A stretch of DNA of 64,000 bases from the NCBI GenBank assembly GCA_965212195.1, contig CBDBUW010000017.1:186001-250000 (forward strand), given 5' to 3'. Source of the stretch: JAJCYK01 sp965212195 (GTDB lineage: Bacteria > Bacteroidota > Bacteroidia > Cytophagales > Cyclobacteriaceae). The translations under genes were made by a program, and so were the position numbers. Below are positions 24,514 to 33,274 of this stretch, one piece after another. Each line of letters opens with the position of its first letter. Positions within the stretch are counted from its first letter, which is position 1. The notes under the pieces are model-generated. The model worked only from the letters and a program-made list of their open reading frames with translations, had not been told where the DNA came from and made no database searches.

Positions 24514-26871
24514 TTAAATGTTGTTTTCTTGATCAGTAGGAATTCTGTTTAAAGTATACCAGGCCTCACCAGTCCACAACGACTGCCCGGTTGAACTCCG
24601 AAGTTCATCATTCAGCCGAAAATAAACTACCCCTCCTTTTTTAAGACCGGGAATTTCAAGCTGAGCACTTTTTCTATCGTCCGAGACCACAATACTGCTG
24701 GGGGATAAAGTTTCCAGATCCTGTTTAGGACCACCATATCTTTGAGTTGGTTGGTACCACCATTGTTGCACCAAATAATCACCAGGATTTTCGCCATGGT
24801 TTTCCGCCAGTGGTTCAGTAAACACCAGGTTAAATCCACTCGGTGTTGCTTGAACTTTGAGGATCTCAAATGTTGTGTTATCAGTAAATTCCAACCGTTG
24901 CAGGCCGTGCTGGGTACCCTTCCAGCCCCAATCACCATGCATACCAAGACCACCTACATATATGGCGTTGTCCGGGCCAATTATGACTCGATTTACACCT
25001 ACTTCCAGACCCTGGGTAAACCTGAAGACTGCTCCCTGGTACACTCCATCGATTTTTTCCAGGAAACTACGCTTCAATCCACCGTGAGTAACTTCACCAT
25101 GGAGCATTTGCCCCTGGTAAATGCCTTTAGGAATCATAGCCGGTTGACTAGGGGAGTTGCCGATTTCATTCTGAGGTAACCACAAGGTAGGGGGGGTCAT
25201 CTCCACTCCTTCGTACATATTTCCGGTTCCATGCCGGCAGCCATGAAATTGACCCTCTATTACTTGAATCAATTTGCCTGATGGTAGCCATTCACCTTCG
25301 TTATCGGTGAGATATAAATCGTTTTCCGGTCCAAATCCTATGCCATTGGGTTGCCGCAGCCCCGTTATCACTGGTTCAAAGGTTCCGTCTTTTGCTATTT
25401 TAATCAGTGTTCCACGATCGGGTGCCTGGAGCTCATCATCTTCAAGCCTCATCGCCAACCCTAGAGCGGCGTAAAAAAATCCGTCTTTGTATTCAAGTCC
25501 AAAAGCGAATTCGTGGAAATCTGAAGTTGCTCCCCATGAGTTGCAAATCGTCCGGTATTCATCGATTAATTCGTCGCCGTCATTATCAACAAGTTGAGTA
25601 AGTTCCTGTTTTTGCAACACAAATATTTCATCATCAACTACTTTTAAGCCTAATGGCTCGGCTAATCCAGTGGCTATGCGCTTGACCTCAATCTGGCTCA
25701 CATCACCGCTCATTACTCCTTCAACTAAATATACTGCTCCTAAGGAATCCCATGTTGAAACCAGCAGACGACCGTCTGATAAAAAGTCTATCCCGCCAAC
25801 CCGAGGTTTGAACCATGATGGACGGATTGTTTGCAAGCTCAAGCTTGGATGAACGCCCTCCAATGGTTCTCCAAAACCTGGCTTGGTGTGAATTTTTCCC
25901 GTATCACTATCTATGACCAGCTCACTTAACGAAGCAACATCTTCTTCGGAAGGTTCATAACGTAGCATTTGAACGACCATCCCTCTGATAACATCACCTT
26001 TAATATTCGGGTGAGGTATCATGGGTACATCACCCCAAACTCCGGACCCCCCGCGAATTACTCTTCTGACTACCGGTCTAAGTTTCTCTCCGTCGTCTGC
26101 AATGTCTCCATATTTTGCAGCCAGCTGTCTAAAAGACGGTCCAATGGTCTGCTGATCAATCTCGTGGCAGGTAAGACAACCATGACGATCCAATAAACTT
26201 AGTTCGTTAACTCGAGGTTTCGACGATTGACCATTGGCATCAGCCAATGGCAGGGGGACAAAGTAGTCTGTGAATATCTGCTCACCGTTATTGGGTAATT
26301 GAATATTACCATTCCAAATATTCAGTTTGCTGGGGACACCCACAGTTCGAAATTTTCGTTGAAACCCCACTTTCCCATTCTGGAAGGGTAGAAACTCGGG
26401 TTGTTCATAGATACGCACCCTAGTGTCTTCCGTCATAATCAGTTCATACTGAAAGGTTATTTGGTTATTCTGTATGAAATAACCTTTAAACTGTGGCTCA
26501 ACAGTGGTCAGTTGACCATCTTGTAGTATTTTCCAGGGTTTGTCACTTGAAGGTCTCCAATAGACGTCTCCCCAACTTTCAGGTTGAAGGCTTTTAACAT
26601 TGTTAAAAGCCACACCGTCCCAATGCACGCCTCCCCTCCAAATCTTGTCCAGTGCACAATTTTCGGCATTATAAGTTGCATAACAATCTTTGTGAAGGGC
26701 AAGGGTGATCATTCGAATTTTATCATCCAAAACTGAACGCATCACCCAAACGTCCCTGTCTCTTTGGAAAGAACTCTCAGGTTGACACGCAATAAGGAAA
26801 AAATAACAAATCACAAGCAACACTACCTGGGGTAATAGTCGAAACAATCTGTTGACAGAAATGGCCATCAT
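24514..26871 (-). CDS. Membrane-anchored c-type cytochrome fused to a six-bladed beta-propeller
   Basis: A 785-residue lipoprotein (lipobox FLIAC, Cys29). Domains in order: an N-terminal beta-rich domain (35-205), a class I cytochrome c domain with CLTCH at 232-236 and a likely Met ligand in DVPMIPHP, then a six-bladed propeller (about 345-690) resembling sorbosone/glucose dehydrogenase-like proteins (GGIDFLSDGRLLVSTW; RQPNGIGFGPENDLYLTDNEG), and a C-terminal beta-domain. Such proteins oxidise sugars or similar compounds and pass electrons through haem; whether PQQ is bound cannot be told. First intact gene of the second operon; an operator pair lies about 300 bases upstream. The substrate is unknown. 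Confidence 0.82.
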   Translation of the reverse strand: MMAISVNRLFRLLPQVVLLVICYFFLIACQPESSFQRDRDVWVMRSVLDDKIRMITLALHKDCYATYNAENCALDKIWRGGVHWDGVAFNNVKSLQPESWGDVYWRPSSDKPWKILQDGQLTTVEPQFKGYFIQNNQITFQYELIMTEDTRVRIYEQPEFLPFQNGKVGFQRKFRTVGVPSKLNIWNGNIQLPNNGEQIFTDYFVPLPLADANGQSSKPRVNELSLLDRHGCLTCHEIDQQTIGPSFRQLAAKYGDIADDGEKLRPVVRRVIRGGSGVWGDVPMIPHPNIKGDVIRGMVVQMLRYEPSEEDVASLSELVIDSDTGKIHTKPGFGEPLEGVHPSLSLQTIRPSWFKPRVGGIDFLSDGRLLVSTWDSLGAVYLVEGVMSGDVSQIEVKRIATGLAEPLGLKVVDDEIFVLQKQELTQLVDNDGDELIDEYRTICNSWGATSDFHEFAFGLEYKDGFFYAALGLAMRLEDDELQAPDRGTLIKIAKDGTFEPVITGLRQPNGIGFGPENDLYLTDNEGEWLPSGKLIQVIEGQFHGCRHGTGNMYEGVEMTPPTLWLPQNEIGNSPSQPAMIPKGIYQGQMLHGEVTHGGLKRSFLEKIDGVYQGAVFRFTQGLEVGVNRVIIGPDNAIYVGGLGMHGDWGWKGTQHGLQRLEFTDNTTFEILKVQATPSGFNLVFTEPLAENHGENPGDYLVQQWWYQPTQRYGGPKQDLETLSPSSIVVSDDRKSAQLEIPGLKKGGVVYFRLNDELRSSTGQSLWTGEAWYTLNRIPTDQENNI

Positions 26872-26944
26872 AAGCTAATAAACCCAGTTTTAATTCATCA
26901 TTCAAATCCCCTTGATTGAACTTTTGCGAATGCTGCTTACCTCC

Positions 26945-27043
26945 TCAACTGATACTTCGACTTCCTAATCGTTTAAGGTGCAGTAGTGCACTTGTCAGGA
27001 TGCTGTGCTTGATAAAGTCGCGACGGTTATATTTTGTTAACAT
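26945..27043 (-). pseudogene. Remnant ORF: twin-arginine signal peptide of a lost exported protein
   Basis: An ATG at 27043 opens a 32-codon frame ending in TGA. The product, MLTKYNRRDFIKHSILTSAL followed by 12 residues, is a typical Tat signal (NRRDFIKHS, then a hydrophobic stretch), with nothing mature after it. In Bacteroidota such signals belong to Gfo/Idh oxidoreductases, sugar isomerases or enolase-type proteins. It starts the second operon, 73 bases before the cytochrome gene, so it is probably what is left after an internal deletion. A functional micropeptide is possible but less likely. Confidence 0.5.
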
Positions 27044-27169
27044 TTCATTTCTCTGAATGGATGACAAACGTCGAAAATTGTAATCAATAAACCAGCTTTG
27101 GCCTCATTAGATTGGGATAACAAGAGCGTGACATTGGGGATCCGGAAGGTAACATGCGACTAGCTGAAA

Positions 27170-27196
27170 TTGGTTGATCAACTGTTGGTTGATCAA
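27170..27196. promoter_or_regulatory. Two operator-like repeats upstream of the second operon
   Basis: TTGGTTGATCAA occurs at 27170-27181 and again at 27185-27196, 15 bases apart. The left half-site TTGGT is intact and the right half reads ATCAA instead of ACCAA, compared with the regulator's own sites. They lie 127 bases before the Tat-remnant ORF and about 300 before the cytochrome gene. Likely binding sites of the GntR regulator at 18358-19089; weaker than the other two clusters. Confidence 0.65.
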
Positions 27197-27360
27197 TATA
27201 GTAAAAAATCTGAAACTTGGCTGATTGGCAATATATTGACTGCATTTGAATATCAATGGCGAACTTAATTCATAGCAATCTACAGGGCCCAGCTAATTCT
27301 ACCACTCCGTGTGATGGCTATTTTCCACAAACCATTGTCTTCCCTAAATTCTTAATGAGT

Positions 27361-28607
27361 TCATTGACTGATGATATTAATAATGCCTGTAAAACTCATG
27401 CCACTCATAATGAGAGCGAAAATCAAAATTCCTGAAAGCGCAACATTTACCATCCAGGAGTATTTATGCGTTTTCATTAAAGAAGATTTATTTCCTAAAA
27501 TAAGAATACAACTTACGGTAACAGGCAATAATAATGCACCAAAAGCTTGAGAAATGATCATTACCAGGATGGGTCTGGCCTGAAATACCGGTACCATCAG
27601 ACCAAGCAGAGAAATCAATAGCACAAATATGCGGTAATCCGGTCTCTTCATATTTGGTTTTCTTTGATGATAATCATCCAGCAGCCAGGGTAGCAGCGCT
27701 ACATTGGGAAATTGAGAAGAGACACCCGCGGCTATCAAACCAATGGCAAAAATAGCCACTCCAAACTGACCGGCAAAGGGCTCCAGCAAGGTAATCAAGT
27801 CCGATACGTGTTGCAGGGTAACTCCTTTTAGATGCAGACTTCCGGCAGCTGCTGCCATAATGGAAGCGCTTACCACAAACATGAGAAATCCTGAAAACAA
27901 GGCGTCCTTACGTTGTATCTTCAAATCATCCATGGTCCAGTTTGCTTCCTTTACCAGAATCGTTCTAAGTATGAACAGGCCCGAGAATACTGTAGTACCC
28001 ACCATTGATGCGGCCACCAGGAAGGCATTTTGGTCATCATCCGCTTGCGGCATATTCGGTATCATCCCTTTAGCCATTTCAAGGGCGGGTGGGGCAAGCA
28101 TGACGAAGTTTATCAAAAAACAAATGGCCATGACACCCACAACAAATGCCAGTATTTGCTCAAATTGTTTGGTGCTCCCCAGTAAAAAAATGACATACAC
28201 CAGGCCGATAAAAAAGCCCGCAAAATAAATGGGAGCAATGCCTCCTCTATAAAACTTTTTGACCATTCGAAGCAAACATCTGACACAATCCCCATCACCC
28301 CCATCACACTTCCACAAACATTGGCCGTAAGGCTAATCACCAAAAACAGGGCCACTGCGGGGTGAATATGTCTTTTTATGGCAGCAAGGGCCGATTCTTT
28401 GGTTACTAAGGTAAATTTACCAAACAAGTGTAGCAGGAAAAATGTGATGAGGCATGACAGAAATACCGTCCAGAGCAACGACATCCCGTAGTCGGCTCCT
28501 GCCTTGGCCATAGCAGTTACACTACCTGTTCCGACTGTAAATCCAAACAGAAATATTCCCGGCAGATACGATTTTAAAGCTTTTTTGATTTTCAATAGCG
28601 ATGACAA
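27361..28607 (-). pseudogene. Second Nramp-like transporter, interrupted by a -1 frameshift
   Basis: The N-terminal part runs in one frame from ATG 28607 (PGIFLFGFTVGTGSVTAMAK) to about 28260; the remainder continues in another frame (GGIAPIYFAGFFIGLVYV...) to 27361. Together they give an intact relative of the transporter at 3799-5049: same TVGTGSV in helix 1 and the same internal landmarks. The break is next to five A residues (28260-28256, minus strand). Adding one A gives the smooth reading SKKFYRGGIAPIYF. The cause may be a real mutation, a sequencing error in a homopolymer, or programmed slippage; the heptamer needed for classical slippage is not complete here. It is divergent from the RraA gene. 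Confidence 0.82.
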
Positions 28608-28686
28608 AGCAGGCAGTTCGAAAAAAATTTAGCTCATTCATCAGGCAATAACAAATTACTTTTAACTTGTTTTTGAAAGCTGGTAA

Positions 28687-29424
28687 ATGAACAAACTATT
28701 AGGTTATTACAAAATGGAAGATTCTGTAAGGGAAAAGTTGAAAATGGTCAGCACCGCCACTATAGCCACGTGCTTATTTAAAAGAGATCTCAGAAACCAG
28801 TTCATACAGGGAGTAAAACCTTTAGTTCCAGGTAAACCTAATATGGTCGGTGAAGCGTTTACACTGCGGTATATTCCAGCCCGAGAGGACCTCAACCCAA
28901 TAAAAATTTTTGAGGATCCCAATCACCCTCAACGGGTAGCCGTGGAGACTTGTCCACCGGGATCTGTGTTGGTGATTGATAGTCGAAAAGATCCTAGAGC
29001 GGCCTCTGCCGGATCGATATTAGCTTCTCGTTTGATGATGCGAGGTGCTGCTGGAATTGTAACTGACGGGGGACTCAGGGATTCGGCTGACATTGCTCAA
29101 TTAAATATGCCGGCATTTCATAATGCTCCTTCTGCGCCCACCAATCTGACGTTACATCAAGCGATTGATATCAACGTTCCCATTGCCTGTGGCGATGTAG
29201 CTGTTTTTCCTAAAGATGTAATTGTCGGTGATGATGATGGCGCAATGGTTATCCCTGCACATTTGGTGGAAGAGGTGGCTGATGAAGCAGTAAGCATGAC
29301 TGCATTTGAGGATTTTGTCACTGAAAAAGTACTTGAAGGTCAGGGAATTATTGGGCTATACCCGCCGACCTCTGAGAAAGTGAAGGAAGAATTTGAATCC
29401 TGGAAAACCGAAAAAAGGCGGTGA
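28687..29424 (+). CDS. RraA-family protein (HMG aldolase / oxaloacetate decarboxylase-like)
   Basis: A 245-residue cytosolic protein. The RraA core is present: DSRKDPRAASAGSILASR, then RGAAGIVTDGGLRDSADI with the conserved Arg and metal-binding Asp, and PIACGDVAVFPKDVIVGDDDG. Family members include 4-hydroxy-4-methyl-2-oxoglutarate aldolase and related class II pyruvate aldolases, besides true RNase E regulators; the last is unlikely here. It is divergent from the broken Nramp gene and convergent with the symporter. Because the window lacks a KDPG or KDG aldolase, this protein is a candidate for a pyruvate-releasing step in sugar-acid breakdown (inference). Confidence 0.85.
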   Translation: MNKLLGYYKMEDSVREKLKMVSTATIATCLFKRDLRNQFIQGVKPLVPGKPNMVGEAFTLRYIPAREDLNPIKIFEDPNHPQRVAVETCPPGSVLVIDSRKDPRAASAGSILASRLMMRGAAGIVTDGGLRDSADIAQLNMPAFHNAPSAPTNLTLHQAIDINVPIACGDVAVFPKDVIVGDDDGAMVIPAHLVEEVADEAVSMTAFEDFVTEKVLEGQGIIGLYPPTSEKVKEEFESWKTEKRR

Positions 29425-29436
29425 TTGCATATGGAC

Positions 29437-30837
29437 CTAAGCCGGTGGCCGCAAGACATTACTCTTTTCAATTAGCACCGCTATCGATAAGCCCAAAAAC
29501 AGCCATATTTCAATATCTAAAACCCATACTCTGGCAGGGATAATACCGGCTTTAGCAAGAATAAAAAGCATCAGGGCCACTACCGTAAGCAACGGCATTA
29601 ACCTTGTTGGCTTTTTGGAGCTTAGAATTCCCACCAGGATCATGGGGCCCATCATGGCGGTACCGGCAAAACTAGTGCGCGCCAGCAGGACTAAATGTTC
29701 TGAACTAATAATGGAAAAAATTAAGGCCAATAAACCAAAAACCAATATGAAGATACGGGTGATAAAAAGAGCTTTCTGATCTTCCAGGTTAAGCAGCGAC
29801 CTCAACTCGGTGCCCAACGCAAATATCTGAGAGTCGGAGGTGGAGATGGCAGCGGCGATTAGCCCGATGAGCCCTAGCGCTGCTATTCCGGAAGCTTGAT
29901 CGTACAAAAGGACCTGACCGATAAATTCCTGAGTGGAGGCATCAGGATATAAAACTGCTCCATACATGCCCATGAGCATAGTGGGCAGGATCACCAAAAT
30001 AGCAAAAATCCCTAAGCCAATGGCCATCCGTCGTAATGCTGAACTGCTTTTCATAATAATCACACGGGTAGATATCTGCGGTTGAGTAAACGGGAGGAAT
30101 ATTATAGCAATAGCTGAAATTATGAGGAATTGTGAAGTGAACAATCCATTAGGTCCGGGAGTCGATAACAATTCGGCCTTTACAGATTCCACCTTACTGA
30201 ACATAGAGGAGATACTTCCGAAGTGGCTTAAACAGTTCCAGCCAATAATCCATATTACTACAAAAAGTATGATGCCTTGCAGGGTATCGTTGTACATGAT
30301 AGCTCTTAACCCACCCGTCTCACTGTACAATACCATAATCCCCACAATAATGGTGCTCCATATCCAGACCGGGAATGCATCAGGAAAGGCGGCATTAAGA
30401 AAAATGGAAATACCACTGATCTGAACCGCGATGTAGGGAATTAAAAAGATCAAAGCCCCGGCAAAGGCTACATATCCTGCTAATTTTGTCCCGTAAGTGC
30501 TCACCATTAATCCGGACATTCCCTGGAAATTCAAACCCCTGGCTTTTCGCCGGATTAATTCTCCTATTCTAATCAATACATAGACCATAATGGCATCTGA
30601 AACAGCCAGGAAAATCCAGGCACCTACTCCCTGAGAGCGGAAAAAATCCGGCATACCCACCACGGTAAATGCGCTAAAAAGGGTAGCTGCGGTAGTAAAT
30701 AAACCAATAACGGCCCCTATGTTGCCGCCCGCTAACAAGTAGCTGGAAGTGGTCTTTTTTTTGAGCCGGGTAATTCGGGTTAGGAAAATCAAGATGGTCA
30801 GATAGACCAAACCCACGATAATGAAGTTAGTTAGCAT
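29437..30837 (-). CDS. Sodium:solute symporter family transporter
   Basis: A 466-residue inner-membrane protein with about 13 helices. Features such as SSYLLAGGNIGAVIGLFTTAA near the N-terminus, TGGLRAIMYNDTLQGIILF and GLIAAAISTSDSQIFALG are typical of the SSS family, which imports sugars, organic acids or vitamins with sodium. Its start overlaps the end of a 73-residue membrane protein by 11 bases. It is the last gene of the third operon, so it probably imports the product of the exported enzymes encoded upstream. Confidence 0.9.
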   Translation of the reverse strand: MLTNFIIVGLVYLTILIFLTRITRLKKKTTSSYLLAGGNIGAVIGLFTTAATLFSAFTVVGMPDFFRSQGVGAWIFLAVSDAIMVYVLIRIGELIRRKARGLNFQGMSGLMVSTYGTKLAGYVAFAGALIFLIPYIAVQISGISIFLNAAFPDAFPVWIWSTIIVGIMVLYSETGGLRAIMYNDTLQGIILFVVIWIIGWNCLSHFGSISSMFSKVESVKAELLSTPGPNGLFTSQFLIISAIAIIFLPFTQPQISTRVIIMKSSSALRRMAIGLGIFAILVILPTMLMGMYGAVLYPDASTQEFIGQVLLYDQASGIAALGLIGLIAAAISTSDSQIFALGTELRSLLNLEDQKALFITRIFILVFGLLALIFSIISSEHLVLLARTSFAGTAMMGPMILVGILSSKKPTRLMPLLTVVALMLFILAKAGIIPARVWVLDIEIWLFLGLSIAVLIEKSNVLRPPA

Positions 30838-31048
30838 CGTTTGATCCTTTACGGGTGATGGACACTAAATAAGCCATGATTAAGAACAATATGCTCACCA
30901 GAAAGCCGGTCCACATGGTATAGGGTACTCCAGCTAGCCGCGGTTCGATCTGGCCTTCAGGCATCACCAGTGAGGTGAAGGTGGCAATGAAAGTCAGGAT
31001 AGCCAGTGTATCAAGTAGCCATACTGCGTAAATACGTTTTTTTGACAT
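30827..31048 (-). CDS. Small two-helix membrane protein paired with the symporter
   Basis: From the ATG at 31048 the product is 73 residues starting MSKKRIYAVWLLDTLAIL, with two hydrophobic stretches (about 8-28 and 42-62). An upstream ATG at 31123 would run into the preceding SDR gene. Small membrane proteins of this size often come directly before SSS genes (as YhdT does before PanF) and may help in assembly. The 11-base overlap with the symporter suggests a 1:1 partner. No exact family assigned. Confidence 0.75.
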   Translation of the reverse strand: MSKKRIYAVWLLDTLAILTFIATFTSLVMPEGQIEPRLAGVPYTMWTGFLVSILFLIMAYLVSITRKGSNDAN

Positions 31049-31056
31049 GGTTCTTT

Positions 31057-31827
31057 TTATAATCTGGGTATTGTTATGCCACCATCCACCATCACCACCT
31101 GTCCGCTGGAATAAGGGAACCACCCCTCAACCAAAGCACATACCGACTTACCAACATCCTCCACACTACCTAGTCTCTCTTGAATATTTAATCCTTCATC
31201 CACCATTTTCTCATATTTGTCCAAGACATCGGCGGTCATATCGGTTTTGATTATACCCGGTCTCACTTCATAAACGGGTATGTTATGCTTGCCCAGGCGC
31301 GAAGCAAATAGCTTTGTCAACATACTAAGCCCGGCTTTGGACAGGCAATATTCTCCACGGTTTACTGAGGCCATGGTGGCACTGACCGATGATATATTTA
31401 CTATGCAGCCCTTAAACAAAGGATCTTGCTGCTTATTTTCGATCATATGCCGGGATACTTGTTGCGATAAGAAAAAAGGACCTTTCAAGTTGGTGTCCAT
31501 TACCCGGCAGTAACTTTCTTCAGTGGTTTCCAAAAGATCGCTTCTTTGCAGGGGTCCTACCCCGGCATTATTCACCAACACATGGATCTTTCCAAACTCG
31601 TCTAATGTATCATCCATGATCCTTGCCCTGTCAGCGGAGGACGAAACATCACCCTGGCAGTAAATAACCTGCACACCCATCCCTGCCAGCTCTTGGATTA
31701 CCCCTTGTACCTGCTCTGGATCTCTCATGCCGTTGATGGCCAGATTGTATCCGGACTTTGCCAGTTCTTTGGCGATACCCAAACCGATCCCACGGGAGCC
31801 CCCGGTAATTAAAACATTTCTTTTCAT
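31057..31827 (-). CDS. SDR-family oxidoreductase (FabG-like)
   Basis: A 256-residue short-chain dehydrogenase: GGSRGIGLGIAKEL nucleotide-binding turn, VNNAGVG, ISSVSA with the catalytic Ser, and GEYCLSKAG with the catalytic Tyr and Lys. Catalyses an NAD(P)-linked ketone/alcohol conversion. It follows the OYE-type gene by 3 bases. Not closely similar to the DEH-reductase-type SDR at 12756-13508, so it is likely to act on a different sugar derivative. Confidence 0.88.
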   Translation of the reverse strand: MKRNVLITGGSRGIGLGIAKELAKSGYNLAINGMRDPEQVQGVIQELAGMGVQVIYCQGDVSSSADRARIMDDTLDEFGKIHVLVNNAGVGPLQRSDLLETTEESYCRVMDTNLKGPFFLSQQVSRHMIENKQQDPLFKGCIVNISSVSATMASVNRGEYCLSKAGLSMLTKLFASRLGKHNIPVYEVRPGIIKTDMTADVLDKYEKMVDEGLNIQERLGSVEDVGKSVCALVEGWFPYSSGQVVMVDGGITIPRL

Positions 31828-31830
31828 AGC

Positions 31831-33273
31831 TCAGGATCTACTTTTTAATTCTTTCAATTCAGCGGCCTCCGGTCTTTCTTTGTAGAATGTGTCCAGAGGA
31901 TAGCACCCTGATATCATACCATTTCTGGGTGCAGTGGTGCAATCCGAAAAGGTCCGGCATATTTTTTTTCTGGTAAGAGGCTTGCCATTTAGGATGTCGA
32001 CGGGCATTTCCGGATAACTTAGTACCATCCTCCCCAAACCTACAAAGTCTGCCATACCTGTCTCTACCACCGCTTCGGCAACATTTGGCAACCATTCCTG
32101 CAGATAGGAATAAGCGGATCCTACTATGGCGAGGTTTGGAAAACGCCTCTTTATTTCATGGGTTGCATGGATTTGACGAGCCACCCCTACCAGAGGATCT
32201 TCGGGGGGCAAATATCCGTCCGAAGGAGGGAAAAGTGCCGGTCGCTGGATATGAGGAACATAATAAGGACTTCCTGCGGTAATACAAACTAATTCAATAC
32301 CCAGGTCCTGGAAACAGTCGAGCATTTCGAACACTTCAGTAAGGTCAATACCGGTACCCTGGCCGTCACCACCGAAGGCCTCATGATAAGAAAGATCCCT
32401 GTATTCAGGGCCTCCAACACCATCATCTCCTGTGGTAAAAGGGATCCAGTCGAAAGCACTCAACCTTACTGCTACAGCTATATTACTGGTGGCTTTTATA
32501 CCTTCCACTATGGATCTCAAGAAGTGCAAGCGGTTTTTCAGTGAACCGCCATACTTACCTTCACGTTTGTAGGCGCTGAGGAATTCATGTCCCAGATATC
32601 CATGACAGTGCTTGATGTCTACAAATTGAAAACCCGCTTTTTGGGCCATTTCCGCAGCCTTCACATAGTCCTCTATTAACTGATCAATTTCATCATCCGA
32701 CATTAATGGGTAATCTTCCGAAATGTTGAATCTCTCATTGAGGATGGAGTGATTATATAGGATCTTAGGCTTTCGAAGTTTGTCGGTATCGGGAATAGCA
32801 AATCGCCCGGAATGTGTGAGTTGCAATCCCACCAATAGATCGGATGATGACCCGAATTTCTCTTCATGATCAGAAATTATGCTATGGTATAGGTCTCTGA
32901 AAGCATCAAGATTTCGGCTATTCATGATGAGTTGATGGGGGTTGGCTCTTCCATCAGGTCGTACCGCCACGGCCTCACAGCCCCATAGTAGTTTAGCCCC
33001 GCTAATGGCAAAGTGATGCCACCTTCGTTTGGTGAGTTCAGTAGGCAATCCATCAGTGGTTCCATCCCAGCCTTCCATGGGTAGTATACAAAACCGATTG
33101 CCAATTTTTTTACCAGAACCGAGTTGAAAGGATCTACCTAAGGGTGATTTGCCAAGAGGGCTCAATGGTTCTACAAATGGTAGCTCTGTATTGATAGTGG
33201 CTAGGTGGGTAAGAAAATCTTCAGCAGATTTCAACTGAGCAATGCGTTTGAAACTAGGTTTTGATTTGCTCAT
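31831..33273 (-). CDS. OYE-type NADH:flavin oxidoreductase
   Basis: A 480-residue FMN enzyme of the Old Yellow Enzyme family. The FMN barrel is marked by LQLTHSGRFA, IKHCHGYLGHEFLSAYKR and KYGGSLKNRLHFLRSIVEG, and by the phosphate-binding end VGLGRMVLSYPE. C-terminal cysteines (CRTFSDCT) recall the dienoyl-CoA reductase branch, but the FAD/NAD half of those larger enzymes is absent. OYEs reduce activated C=C bonds, so an unsaturated ketone or enone sugar is a plausible substrate. Lies 1 base after the GH88-like gene. Confidence 0.88.
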   Translation of the reverse strand: MSKSKPSFKRIAQLKSAEDFLTHLATINTELPFVEPLSPLGKSPLGRSFQLGSGKKIGNRFCILPMEGWDGTTDGLPTELTKRRWHHFAISGAKLLWGCEAVAVRPDGRANPHQLIMNSRNLDAFRDLYHSIISDHEEKFGSSSDLLVGLQLTHSGRFAIPDTDKLRKPKILYNHSILNERFNISEDYPLMSDDEIDQLIEDYVKAAEMAQKAGFQFVDIKHCHGYLGHEFLSAYKREGKYGGSLKNRLHFLRSIVEGIKATSNIAVAVRLSAFDWIPFTTGDDGVGGPEYRDLSYHEAFGGDGQGTGIDLTEVFEMLDCFQDLGIELVCITAGSPYYVPHIQRPALFPPSDGYLPPEDPLVGVARQIHATHEIKRRFPNLAIVGSAYSYLQEWLPNVAEAVVETGMADFVGLGRMVLSYPEMPVDILNGKPLTRKKICRTFSDCTTAPRNGMISGCYPLDTFYKERPEAAELKELKSRS

Positions 33274-33274
33274 G

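Larger units (their letters stand above)
26872..27360. other. 489-base regulatory region with a gene remnant
   Basis: Holds the short Tat-signal ORF (26945-27043) and the operator pair (27170-27196). The rest, including 27200-27360, shows no further gene or terminator that I can recognise. Confidence 0.6.

Noticed and set aside
28246..28262. Programmed -1 ribosomal frameshifting in the Nramp-like gene
   Set aside because: The zero-frame heptamer does not fit X XXY YYZ (only five A residues), so mutation or sequence error is the simpler reading.
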